64,000 nucleotides of DNA from Lachnospiraceae bacterium. GTDB taxonomy: Bacteria > Bacillota > Clostridia > Lachnospirales > Lachnospiraceae. Positions 1 through 8,042 of this stretch are shown here, piece by piece; position 1 is the first letter of the stretch; each line of letters begins with the position of its first letter. The notes beneath the pieces were generated by a model. It was given only the letters and a program-made list of their open reading frames with translations. It searched no databases and had not been told where the DNA came from. The stretch is taken from contig JAILPS010000014.1 in assembly GCA_024699325.1 (NCBI GenBank), positions 1 through 64,000 of the forward strand. The letters are read 5' to 3'. The position numbers were made by a program, and so were the translations under genes.

Positions 1-74
1 AACAAAAATGGATACCCGTTTGATTATATGTTATATGTATTACCATATACTATGATTTCTGCATACATAAAAAT

Positions 75-106
75 GGTACTGTATCTCGATAATATAGTAC
101 CTTTTT
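75..106. terminator. Bidirectional terminator candidate downstream of the GPH transporter
   Basis: A 10-bp stem (GGTACTGTAT with ATATAGTACC, one G-T pair) closes a 7-base loop. It is followed by TTTTT on the plus strand and, read the other way, by ATTTTTA on the minus strand. It lies about 70 bases past the stop of the minus-strand transporter gene and could also end a plus-strand gene outside the window. The rest of bases 1-172 shows no gene. Confidence 0.5.
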
Positions 107-172
107 ACATGGTTTGATTATAAAATTGTTACCTCATATAACCGCGGGAGTTACCAGTTTGTTTTGTAATTA

Positions 173-1966
173 TTACTGGCGCTTTGCCTTGAGCTCTGTC
201 TCTATCTCGGCAAGCTTCTCCTCGGTCAGGATGTATTTCTTAGCGAATACGATGACCGCAATCACAAGACCTATGATTGGCACGAAGGTCATGACGAATC
301 TAAGGCCGATGACTGAGGAGTTAGAAACCACTGTTGCTCCGTTTGAGACGATGCCGTCCACATAGCTCTTAAGCCCGGCCACGAGGCTTCCGTTAACCGC
401 CTCAAATGTTGTCGCCGAATCGCTTATGTTGAACACCGTCAGGCAGATGGAGGCGATGAAGGCTGAGAGGCCTGACGCCAGCTTGACCACAAATGTCTGC
501 ATGGAGAAGATGACTGATTCATCTCGCCTGTTGTTCTTAAGCTCGCCGTAGTCAACAGTGTTTGCTAAGAATATGGTGACTAAGACGTTTAATATTCCCA
601 CAGCCGCCATGATGAAGAAGCCTGGAACCAGGAACGGATAGACCGTGTTGGTGCCGCTAAATGCCATGACGAGAAGGATTAGATATCCGCCGATGGCTGA
701 GAACACACAGATGTAGAATATCTTCATGGTTGTGAAGAATTTCCTGAGAAGCGGGAAGAATGCCATCATGGCGATAATCTGAATTCCTCCTGCAAATGTG
801 TTGAACAGCGTGTAGTTGCCCTGCCAGTTAGTGCCCGCCAAATCATACTTAAAGAAGTAGATGAGAAGGTTTGAGGTTATGTATGTGGCAGAGTTTACAA
901 GCACGATGGCGATAACCATGGCCATGGCCTGGTCGTTCTGTATGAGCGCCTTAAACATATCGCCGATGCCTGCAGTCTCCATGTCGACTGTTGACTTCTC
1001 CTTAATGCCCAGACATGTGATCAATATGAAGACGAAGAAGAGGATGGCAATGATAAGAGAGAAGTACTTAAAACCTAGGCGCTCAACCTCCTTGGTTGAG
1101 GTCACTGTGGCGCTAAATGAAGAGCCCTCTGAAACCTTCGCGTAGTCCTCTGCGCTGACGCTTATGGTAACGGCTGTGGTGCCGTCAGTGTCCACCCCCA
1201 GATTTAGCGTGGTGTTATCCTGTGTGTAGCTAAGCTCTCCCAGGGTCACTGTAAAGTCTGAGTTACTCTGCGTGTAGGTTGCGGCGCTCTCAAACTCTGA
1301 GCTGCTCGCTGTCACGCTTACAGACGCATCAGCTGTGAGAGTTATGATATTGCCTGTAGGGGTGCTTGCATCGTCGAGCTCAAGCACATATACGGTGGTG
1401 CCATCATATGTCTGTGTCTTGTTATCCTGTGAGTTGGCGCTCGCTCCTGAGCCAAGCGCTGCAACCGCCATGACTGTTATGATGGTCACAATGGCAGAGC
1501 CGACGCCCGCGCAGCTTCTTCCGAGAGCTGACATGCCCTCGCGCTCCTTACCGCTCTTGGTAAATGCGGGAATCATGGACCAGAATGGTATGTCCATCAT
1601 GGTGTAGGTCACGCCCCAGAGGATGTAGGTGAAGGCCGCGTATGCAACCAGACCGCCGCCGTCAAGTGATGGCGGAGCCGCAAACATAAAATATAAAACC
1701 ACAGCATTTAGCGCGGTTCCTATGAAGAGCCACGGGCGGAAGCGTCCAAACTTCGTCTTGGTTTTGGCCACCAGAATGCCCATGATAGGATCGTTGAACG
1801 CGTCGAAAACTCTGGCAATCAAAAGTATCACGCCCATAGCCACAGCGCTGACGCCCAAAACGTCCTGATAGTAGTAGAGTATATATGACGCTGAGAGCAT
1901 ATATACCATGTCCTTGCCCACGGCGCCCAGTCCGTAGGCAGCTTTCTCCTTAAAGGTCAAGCTCAT
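173..1966 (-). CDS. GPH-family sugar:cation symporter with a large extracellular insert
   Basis: The protein is a membrane transporter of the glycoside-pentoside-hexuronide (MelB/XylP-like, MFS) family, predicted to import a sugar or glycoside with a cation. The N-terminus (LTFKEKAAYGLGAVGKDM) and the DAFNDPIMG motif after helix 2 are typical of the family. The usual length is about 450-500 residues. This one has 597 because a Ser/Thr-rich, beta-rich stretch of about 120 residues is inserted after the fifth membrane segment, where the loop should face outside. The start is the second ATG (MSLTF): GGAGG sits 8 bases upstream of it, inside the longer 602-aa ORF. It is monocistronic and divergent from add. 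The substrate is unknown; no glycosidase is directly adjacent. Confidence 0.88.
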   Translation of the reverse strand: MSLTFKEKAAYGLGAVGKDMVYMLSASYILYYYQDVLGVSAVAMGVILLIARVFDAFNDPIMGILVAKTKTKFGRFRPWLFIGTALNAVVLYFMFAAPPSLDGGGLVAYAAFTYILWGVTYTMMDIPFWSMIPAFTKSGKEREGMSALGRSCAGVGSAIVTIITVMAVAALGSGASANSQDNKTQTYDGTTVYVLELDDASTPTGNIITLTADASVSVTASSSEFESAATYTQSNSDFTVTLGELSYTQDNTTLNLGVDTDGTTAVTISVSAEDYAKVSEGSSFSATVTSTKEVERLGFKYFSLIIAILFFVFILITCLGIKEKSTVDMETAGIGDMFKALIQNDQAMAMVIAIVLVNSATYITSNLLIYFFKYDLAGTNWQGNYTLFNTFAGGIQIIAMMAFFPLLRKFFTTMKIFYICVFSAIGGYLILLVMAFSGTNTVYPFLVPGFFIMAAVGILNVLVTIFLANTVDYGELKNNRRDESVIFSMQTFVVKLASGLSAFIASICLTVFNISDSATTFEAVNGSLVAGLKSYVDGIVSNGATVVSNSSVIGLRFVMTFVPIIGLVIAVIVFAKKYILTEEKLAEIETELKAKRQ

Positions 1967-2003
1967 CGAAATGTCCTCCATTTCTTAAAAATATACTGTA
2001 TCC

Positions 2004-2032
2004 ATTATAAGCGAAACTTATAGAAGTGTAAA
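2004..2032 (-). promoter_or_regulatory. Promoter of the GPH transporter gene
   Basis: On the minus strand TTTACA and TATAAT are separated by 17 bases, a near-consensus sigma-A promoter about 40 bases upstream of the transporter start. Confidence 0.7.
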
Positions 2033-2044
2033 TATTATATTCAA

Positions 2045-2087
2045 TTTTCACAAAAATTTAACGAAAATGCTCGCATTTTAGTGAAAA
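2045..2087. promoter_or_regulatory. Nested inverted repeat (operator candidate) in the divergent promoter region
   Basis: Outer arms TTTTCAC and GTGAAAA enclose inner arms AAAATGC and GCATTTT that are separated by two bases. The element lies between the promoters of the sugar transporter and add and overlaps the likely add promoter. It could bind a dimeric repressor, but no regulator gene is adjacent, so the regulator is not known. Confidence 0.4.
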
Positions 2088-2099
2088 GTGATATACAAT
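2071..2099 (+). promoter_or_regulatory. Probable promoter of add
   Basis: TCGCAT and TACAAT are separated by 17 bases. The -10 is good and the -35 is weak. It lies about 45 bases before the chosen add start. Confidence 0.4.
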
Positions 2100-2141
2100 T
2101 ATATGTAAGTGACATAAGAAATGCATTATGAGGAGTTCGAT

Positions 2142-3122
2142 ATGGATATAGACAGGATTAAATGCTTCGCAGAGCTTCATCTGCACCTTGACGGCTCTCT
2201 AAGCGTGGCCGCGGTGAGGGGGCTCTGTGGCTATCTGATGATGGAGGCGCCGGGCGAGGAGGAGATACATTCTAAGCTTTCCGTGAGCGAGGGGTGCAGG
2301 GATTTAAACGAATATCTTGAGAAGTTTGCATACCCCTGCAGTCTGTTGGTGACCTATGAGGGAATCAGATTCGCGGTTAATAACCTCCTTAGGGAGCTTA
2401 AGGGGCTTGGACACATGTACGCGGAGATCAGGTTTGCGCCCTCTAAGCATGTGGGAAAGCTAAGCCAGGAGGAGGTAATTCGCGCGGCCATAGAGGGGCT
2501 TGACGATAATATACTTCCAGCGGGACTGATTCTATGTTGCATGAGGGGAGGAGAGCGCGCGGAAAACTTAGAGACCGTGAGGCTTGCCGGAAAGTATCTT
2601 GGAAGGGGAGTGTGCGCGCTTGACCTTGCAGGGGCTGAGGCGTTGTTTCCGGCTAATCTCTACGAGGAGGAATTTCGGCTTGCGAAGAGTCTTGGCGTTC
2701 CATTTACCATACATGCGGGCGAGGCCTGCGGGCCTAAGAGCATCCGCGCGGCGCTTGATTTAGGCGCCACAAGGATTGGCCACGGAGTTCGCGCTATAGA
2801 GGATGATGAGCTTATGAGGGAGCTTGCCGATAAGAAGATACTGTTAGAGTTTTGCCCAACCTCCAACTTAAACACCTGCGTGTTTAAGTCCTACAGCGAA
2901 TATCCCCTCAGGAAGTTTCTTAGGGCGGGAGTGCCGGTTTGCATTAACACGGACAACATGGCGGTTTCAGACACCACATTGGTTAGGGAGTTTAAGCACC
3001 TGGACGAGTCGCTTGGGCTTAGCGATGGGGAGATTAAGACATTGCTTAAAAACGCGGCCGTATATTCCTTCGCTCCAGAGGATGTCAAGCAGAGGATACT
3101 TGGAGAAATTGAGAGATTATAG
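2142..3122 (+). CDS. add: Adenosine deaminase
   Basis: Zn-dependent cytosolic deaminase of the ADA/AMP deaminase family, converting adenosine (or a related purine nucleoside) to inosine for purine salvage. The metal-binding HLHLDGS motif is near the N-terminus, followed by the HAGEA segment, RIGHGVRA, the FCPTSNLNT segment and the late INTDN aspartate, all in the normal order. The length, 326 residues, is normal. I chose the ATG at 2142 rather than 2121 because AGGAG lies 6 bases upstream of it; the seven extra residues of the longer ORF cover this site. It is a single gene ending at a strong terminator shared with the convergent neighbour. Confidence 0.93.
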   Translation: MDIDRIKCFAELHLHLDGSLSVAAVRGLCGYLMMEAPGEEEIHSKLSVSEGCRDLNEYLEKFAYPCSLLVTYEGIRFAVNNLLRELKGLGHMYAEIRFAPSKHVGKLSQEEVIRAAIEGLDDNILPAGLILCCMRGGERAENLETVRLAGKYLGRGVCALDLAGAEALFPANLYEEEFRLAKSLGVPFTIHAGEACGPKSIRAALDLGATRIGHGVRAIEDDELMRELADKKILLEFCPTSNLNTCVFKSYSEYPLRKFLRAGVPVCINTDNMAVSDTTLVREFKHLDESLGLSDGEIKTLLKNAAVYSFAPEDVKQRILGEIERL

Positions 3123-3127
3123 CGTGA

Positions 3128-3158
3128 AAAACCCCGAAGCGATGCGCTTCGGGGTTTT
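3128..3158. terminator. Bidirectional terminator between add and the zinc-ribbon protein gene
   Basis: A perfect 14-bp stem (AAAACCCCGAAGCG with its complement) closes an ATG loop. It is flanked by A4 and T4, so it can end transcription from both convergent genes. Confidence 0.9.
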
Positions 3159-3160
3159 AG

Positions 3161-3844
3161 TTATGCTGTTGGGTTCTGACCGCAGTACGGGCAGACGCTT
3201 ACTGTAGCTGACACTGTGTTCTGGCAGTGCACGCATACAATATTTACAGGAGCGTTTGTGTTTCCTGTAGAATCAGTCAAATTCTGAGCCTCTAGGTAAG
3301 CCTGATATTCCAGATCATAGTTCGGGTTTTCCTTCTTCTTGCTGGCCGCAATAATCCAGACGATTAAAAGTACTAAAGCGCCTATTCCTATAAACCATGC
3401 ATACTGTCTCAGCGTGTTAAGAAATATTATGAAGAGGATGAGAAGAATGATGATGACAGCGCATCCGCCTGAGCTGGCGTATGGTCTGTAATATCTTCTC
3501 GGCGGTCTGCCATAGTATCCTCTGTAGCCGTAGTAGCGAGGTCTTGGCGTGTATCTGCGTCTTGGCGGTGGTGGTGTAGGTCTTGCGGGTCCTCTGTAAC
3601 CTGCGCTGGGTCTTGGGCCTCTTGAAACTGATCCTCTTGAAACAGATGAGCCCGGTCTCACTCCGCCTGAGCGCGGAGCGCTGTAGCGTGGTGTGCTAGG
3701 TCTTGAAGATCCAACAGGTCTTCCTCCACCTGGTCTTGATGCGCTTGGTCTTGGCGCGCTGGGTCTTGGGCCGCTTGGCCTTCCGCCGCCGACAGGTCTT
3801 CCTCCGCCTGGTCTGGCTCCTCTTGGTCCTGATGGTCCTGGCAT
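3161..3844 (-). CDS. Membrane protein with Arg/Pro/Gly-rich N-terminus and C-terminal zinc ribbon
   Basis: Unrecognised protein of 227 residues. Residues 1 to about 110 are low complexity, built of GRP, PRPS and SRP repeats followed by an Arg/Tyr/Gly-rich part with YRGY and PRYY segments. Two membrane segments follow (around CAVIIILLILFIIFL and a second Ile/Val-rich helix). The C-terminus has two CxxC pairs spaced as a zinc ribbon (CVHC...CPYC). The start at 3844 is set by AGGAGGAG six bases upstream; the longer ORF only adds leader sequence. The basic, disordered N-terminus could bind RNA or anionic polymers at the membrane, but that is inference. It is monocistronic and convergent with add. 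Confidence 0.75.
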   Translation of the reverse strand: MPGPSGPRGARPGGGRPVGGGRPSGPRPSAPRPSASRPGGGRPVGSSRPSTPRYSAPRSGGVRPGSSVSRGSVSRGPRPSAGYRGPARPTPPPPRRRYTPRPRYYGYRGYYGRPPRRYYRPYASSGGCAVIIILLILFIIFLNTLRQYAWFIGIGALVLLIVWIIAASKKKENPNYDLEYQAYLEAQNLTDSTGNTNAPVNIVCVHCQNTVSATVSVCPYCGQNPTA

Positions 3845-3974
3845 TGTTCTCCTCCTATATAAACATTTTTTAGTGTTTTGTTTTAATACACGGGATAATT
3901 TTACGATAAATGAGCCCAAAATACAATAGTTTTGTGAAAATATAAAGAATATGGAAATATAATCTTAAGAATGC

Positions 3975-4003
3975 TTGAATGTAAAATTTGAATGTGATAT
4001 ATT
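3975..4003 (+). promoter_or_regulatory. Promoter of the aquaporin gene
   Basis: TTGAAT and TATATT are separated by 17 bases, about 35 bases before the aquaporin start. Confidence 0.6.
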
Positions 4004-4036
4004 TACATGGAAAAATATAAAGGAGGTATTTCTACT

Positions 4037-4744
4037 ATGAAGAAATACATTGCGGAGTTTGTTGGTACATTCGTGCTTATAACAACCGGATGTGGTACTG
4101 CCATGACAGTAGGAGCTGATTCAGCTAACGGATGCGGATATCTGACAGTTGCATTTGCTTTCGGACTTGCGATCGTGGCTATGGCGTACAGCATCGGCAA
4201 CATTTCAGGTTGCCATGTAAATCCTGCAGTTTCGCTTGCCATGTTAATCAACGGTAAGCTCAGTGCTAAGGATTTCGTTGGTTATGTAATTGCACAGGTT
4301 TTAGGAGCTACTCTTGGCTCCCTCGTTCTCTATCTGGTATTCTATCAGATTGGCGGAATGACAGACGCTACAGGCGGTCTCGCATCAAGCGGCGCCGGCG
4401 CCATCGTCACCAAGAATAAGGAGATCGTAGCTCTCATCATGGAGTGTGTTCTCACATTCATATTCCTCATGGCCATCCTTGGTGTTACATCTGATAAGGC
4501 CGGACACGGCTCATTTGGCGGCATCGTTATCGGTCTGTCACTCACACTTGTGCATATCTTAGGTATCGGCACATCAGGCGCAGGCATCAACCCTGCAAGA
4601 TCACTTGGACCTGCTATCATCGCAGCGGCAACAGGTGTCACAACAGACGCTATCGCAGTTGTCTGGGTTTACATCGTAGGACCTCTCGCAGGTGCAGCTC
4701 TCGCAGCGCTCTGCTACAGATTCCTCGAGAAGGAGAACAAGTAA
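4037..4744 (+). CDS. aqpZ: Aquaporin (MIP family water or small-solute channel)
   Basis: Six-helix channel of the major intrinsic protein family in the cytoplasmic membrane. Both half-helix motifs are present: HVNPAVSLA in the first repeat and GINPARSLGPA in the second, the latter carrying the selectivity-filter arginine after NPA. The length of 235 residues and the short termini fit AqpZ-like channels better than the longer glycerol facilitators, but substrate class cannot be settled from sequence alone. The start at 4037 is preceded by AAGGAGG; the ORF-track start at 4007 lies upstream of that site. It has its own promoter and terminator and so stands alone. Confidence 0.9.
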   Translation: MKKYIAEFVGTFVLITTGCGTAMTVGADSANGCGYLTVAFAFGLAIVAMAYSIGNISGCHVNPAVSLAMLINGKLSAKDFVGYVIAQVLGATLGSLVLYLVFYQIGGMTDATGGLASSGAGAIVTKNKEIVALIMECVLTFIFLMAILGVTSDKAGHGSFGGIVIGLSLTLVHILGIGTSGAGINPARSLGPAIIAAATGVTTDAIAVVWVYIVGPLAGAALAALCYRFLEKENK

Positions 4745-4755
4745 TAGACATTAGT

Positions 4756-4788
4756 TAGCCCCGGGCCTAAGGGCCAGGGGCTATTTTT
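4756..4788 (+). terminator. Terminator of the aquaporin gene
   Basis: A stem of TAGCCCC-type arms with GGGCC inside, closed by a short loop and followed by TATTTTTAT. Confidence 0.8.
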
Positions 4789-4800
4789 ATAGGAGCAATT

Positions 4801-6168
4801 ATGGTAAGAGATACTGGCAAATACAAGATGGACATGTGCACGGGAGCGCTGCTTCCCAAGATTCTCATGTTCACATTTCCACTAATGTTTTCGAGCATTC
4901 TGCAGCTGCTGTTCAACGCTGCGGATATAGTTGTCGTGGGCAAATTTGCCGGCGATACCGCGCTCGCTGCGGTGGGCTGCACGTCATCTCTTATCAACCT
5001 TATCACCAACCTTTTCATAGGTTTAAGCGTGGGAGCTAACGTCCTCGCCGCCAGATTTTTTGCGGCTAAACGGGAGGACGAGTTATCTGCCACTGTGCAC
5101 ACGTCCATTTTGGTCAGTGTTGTCTGCGGAGTAGTTCTGGCAGTCGTCGGATGTTTTGGCGCATACACCTTCCTTTCGTGGATGGGAACGCCTGAGAATG
5201 TGCACGCCCTGGCCACCACATATCTTCGCATATATTTCCTTGGCATGCCGGCCATGATGCTCTACAACTACGGTGCCAGCATTCTGAGGGCGGTGGGCGA
5301 CACCAGAAGACCGCTCTACTACCTGCTGTTTGCAGGCGTTATAAATGTTTTGCTAAACCTCTTCTTCGTGATTGTTTTGAAGCTCAGCGTAGCCGGCGTG
5401 GCTCTTGCGACCGTCATATCGCAGTGCGTCTCAGCATTTCTTGTCATAAGATGTCTTATGGGGGAACGCGACGGCTTAAGACTGGAGATTAATAAGCTCA
5501 GGATTGATCCGGGCAAGCTTAAGCAGCTCATACAGATAGGGCTTCCGGCGGGAGTTCAGGGCGTGCTCTTCTCACTGTCAAATGTTATAATTCAGGCGAG
5601 CGTCAACTCTTTTGGCGACACGATAATTGCGGGCAACTCCGCCGCGGCTAACATCGAGGGCTTCGTCTGGGTGTCCATGAATGCATTTTCACAGGCGTCC
5701 ATGGCGTTTACCAGCCAGAACTACGGCGCCGGCAAACAGGAGAGAATCAACAAAACTCTGTGGGTGAGCGAGCTGTGCGTAATCGTCACGGGAGTGGTGC
5801 TTGGAAACCTGGTGGTTTTGCTTGCAGGACCGCTTCTCTATATCTACACGGACAGCGCGGATGTTGTGGCCGCGGGAGTTGACAGACTGAATGTGATCTG
5901 TAAAACCTATGCTCTGTGCGGAATGATGGATGTGTGCGTGGGAGCGCTAAGAGGCATAGGCTACTCCATAATGCCTACGATAGTGACGCTTATAGGAGTT
6001 TGCGGACTCAGACTTATATGGATATTCACGGCGTTTCAGACGCCCAGGTTTCACACCACCACATGGCTGTTTATCACATATCCGGCCAGCTGGTTTATAA
6101 CATTTGTCGTGCTTCTGATAGTGTTCATAATTATCAGGCGAAGGCAGCTTCGGGGGGGTATTGGATGA
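4801..6168 (+). CDS. MATE family efflux transporter
   Basis: Multidrug and toxin extrusion pump of 455 residues with about 12 membrane helices, expected to use a cation gradient for export. The N-terminus has the family pattern (LPKILMFTFPLMFSSILQ, then NAADIVVVGKFAG), and the internal pseudo-repeat is visible in the second half (IGLPAGVQGVLFSLSNVIIQ). AGGAG lies 5 bases upstream of the ATG. It begins only a few bases after the aquaporin terminator and overlaps the next gene by an ATGA, so it is the first gene of a three-gene operon with the radical SAM fusion and hflX. The substrate is unknown. Confidence 0.92.
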   Translation: MVRDTGKYKMDMCTGALLPKILMFTFPLMFSSILQLLFNAADIVVVGKFAGDTALAAVGCTSSLINLITNLFIGLSVGANVLAARFFAAKREDELSATVHTSILVSVVCGVVLAVVGCFGAYTFLSWMGTPENVHALATTYLRIYFLGMPAMMLYNYGASILRAVGDTRRPLYYLLFAGVINVLLNLFFVIVLKLSVAGVALATVISQCVSAFLVIRCLMGERDGLRLEINKLRIDPGKLKQLIQIGLPAGVQGVLFSLSNVIIQASVNSFGDTIIAGNSAAANIEGFVWVSMNAFSQASMAFTSQNYGAGKQERINKTLWVSELCVIVTGVVLGNLVVLLAGPLLYIYTDSADVVAAGVDRLNVICKTYALCGMMDVCVGALRGIGYSIMPTIVTLIGVCGLRLIWIFTAFQTPRFHTTTWLFITYPASWFITFVVLLIVFIIIRRRQLRGGIG

Positions 6169-8042
6169 TACTGTATGTCTGCGCCCTCTACTGTGAGGCG
6201 AAACCATATATTTTAAAATACGATATGAAGCGCGTGGCCGATTTTAGGCACTACCAGCTGTTTGAGGGAGATGATGTGAGGCTTCTGCTCACAGGCGTCG
6301 GCGCGTTTAGTGCAGCCTGTGCCCTGACAGAGGCGCTTAGCACATATCACGACATAGATTTTGTGGCAAATGTTGGAAGCGCGGGCGCTGTGGGGGACTA
6401 TAGCGGCCTCTACAGAATCGACGCCATAAGAGGGGATGCGGGGGATGTATTTCCGGACGTGTATGTGTCAAAGCTTAGAAGCGCATCCCTTAAAACCGTG
6501 GCGAAGCAGTCCCTGTCAGGCGAGGACGGTTTGGTGGACATGGAGGCCTTGGGCATATACATGGCAGGAAAACATTTCCTTAGATCAAGCGACATGGTTT
6601 TTGTGAAGTTTGTAAGCGATAATGTGGCAGATGATGTAAAGCCTGACGCGAAGGAGATAGAGAGACTGAGCGGATTGTATCTGGAGGATGTGATCCGCGA
6701 GGTGATAGATTCCAGGGCATATGTCGACGCCGTTGGCAGCGCCGATAGGCAGGCGCTGGAGGTTTTTGACAAACTAAAAAACTGTGCGCAGGGGCTTACC
6801 CTAAACCATCCGCTAAGCCAGAGCATGGAGCGCGAGCTCATGGCGGTTTTGAGGGGAATAGCCTGCACGGGCAGGGCAGAAGATGCTGTTAGTGTAATGG
6901 ACGAATACGCAGCGCTCCCCGCAGTTGGCACCAAAAATGCTGACAGAAAAAACTACGCGCATTTCCTGGATTCCCTTAAAAAACTCGCATATGCGGGGGA
7001 TGAGAAGGGTGCTATAAATGAGGCTCATGCAGGAGCATTTACAAGAATATATGTGGAGAAGGGTGTAGAAGACATAGAGCTTACCCGAAAAATCACAGAA
7101 AAACTTAAAAACAGCCGCGTTGTTGGCATCACAAACTACAAGGAAGTGTTTAACAGAAGCGGCCAGAACTACAGGGCACAGAAGACAAGCCCATCCCTCA
7201 TACTTGCAAAAAAGCCGGCGGCTGAGGAGGGGGGATACATGTACAGAGGGGCGCCCGTGTGCCAGGATTTTGGCAACGCCAACTTCTACTATGTGTCCAT
7301 GATCAAAAACTGTGTTTTTGACTGCGAATACTGCTATCTCGCGGGGATGTACCCCGGCGCCAACATAGTCGCATTTGTCAATGTAAACGACTATTTTGAT
7401 GCAATCGCAGGGGAACTTCTGGAGAAGGAGCTGTATCTGTGCGTGTCATTTGACACGGATATGTTAGCCCTTGAGAGCATATTGGGATATGGCAAAATGT
7501 GGTGTGAGTTTGCCACCTGTCATCCAAACTGCAAGGTGGAGATCAGGACTAAGTCAAATGCGGCCGCGTTTTTAAAGAGCATGGAGGGGGAGAATATCCC
7601 TGACAACGTGATCCTTGCATGGACGCTGTCGCCGACGCGCGTCATAGACAGATATGAGCACCACACGGCCTCGCTTGAGGCAAGGCTTGCGGCCATGAGG
7701 CGCGCCCACGAGCTTGGTTTTAAGATAAGGGCGTGTTTTGACCCTGCCATGTACATGGAAGGGTTTGAAGGCATATATGAAGAGCTTATGTCGAGGGTTT
7801 TTGAGGCGGTTAAGCCGGAGTGGCTTGAAGATGCCAGCATCGGAGCGTTCAGGATGGGCAGGGATTACCTCAAAAATGCCAGACAGAACAGGGGTATGTG
7901 CGCACCGCTCTTAAAACCCTATGAGCTTAAGGACGGCGTGTATTCGTATCCCGAAGAGGTGATACATTTTATGACGGATGTGCTAAGGCGTGAGCTCACA
8001 AAATACATAGACGAAGGTAAAATATTTAGTTGGGAAGAATGA
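6165..8042 (+). CDS. Fusion: MTA/SAH-nucleosidase-like domain + SPL-family radical SAM enzyme
   Basis: 625 residues in three parts. Residues 1 to about 190 resemble the nucleosidase/phosphorylase family: CEAKP with Glu11, LLTGVG, VANVGSAGA, VDMEA with Glu127, and FVSDNVAD with Asp152. These match the three catalytic acids of MTA/SAH nucleosidase (Glu12, Glu174, Asp197 of the E. coli enzyme). A helical linker follows. From about residue 305 the protein follows spore photoproduct lyase: an IYVEKGVED start, YKEVFNRSGQNY, then Cys383-x3-Cys387-x2-Cys390 for the 4Fe-4S cluster. The start is the ATG overlapping the MATE stop; the longer ORF reads into the MATE gene. The substrate is unknown. Inference: the nucleosidase domain hydrolyses the 5'-deoxyadenosine made by the radical SAM domain. 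Confidence 0.82.
   Translation: MILYVCALYCEAKPYILKYDMKRVADFRHYQLFEGDDVRLLLTGVGAFSAACALTEALSTYHDIDFVANVGSAGAVGDYSGLYRIDAIRGDAGDVFPDVYVSKLRSASLKTVAKQSLSGEDGLVDMEALGIYMAGKHFLRSSDMVFVKFVSDNVADDVKPDAKEIERLSGLYLEDVIREVIDSRAYVDAVGSADRQALEVFDKLKNCAQGLTLNHPLSQSMERELMAVLRGIACTGRAEDAVSVMDEYAALPAVGTKNADRKNYAHFLDSLKKLAYAGDEKGAINEAHAGAFTRIYVEKGVEDIELTRKITEKLKNSRVVGITNYKEVFNRSGQNYRAQKTSPSLILAKKPAAEEGGYMYRGAPVCQDFGNANFYYVSMIKNCVFDCEYCYLAGMYPGANIVAFVNVNDYFDAIAGELLEKELYLCVSFDTDMLALESILGYGKMWCEFATCHPNCKVEIRTKSNAAAFLKSMEGENIPDNVILAWTLSPTRVIDRYEHHTASLEARLAAMRRAHELGFKIRACFDPAMYMEGFEGIYEELMSRVFEAVKPEWLEDASIGAFRMGRDYLKNARQNRGMCAPLLKPYELKDGVYSYPEEVIHFMTDVLRRELTKYIDEGKIFSWEE

Noticed and set aside
3693-3929. Plus-strand Gly/Leu/Pro-rich ORF
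   Set aside because: A shadow of the GRP-repeat region of the minus-strand zinc-ribbon protein.
5916-6164. Extra 83 residues at the N-terminus of the radical SAM fusion
   Set aside because: They overlap the MATE coding sequence in another frame. The ATG in the ATGA overlap starts exactly at the nucleosidase fold.
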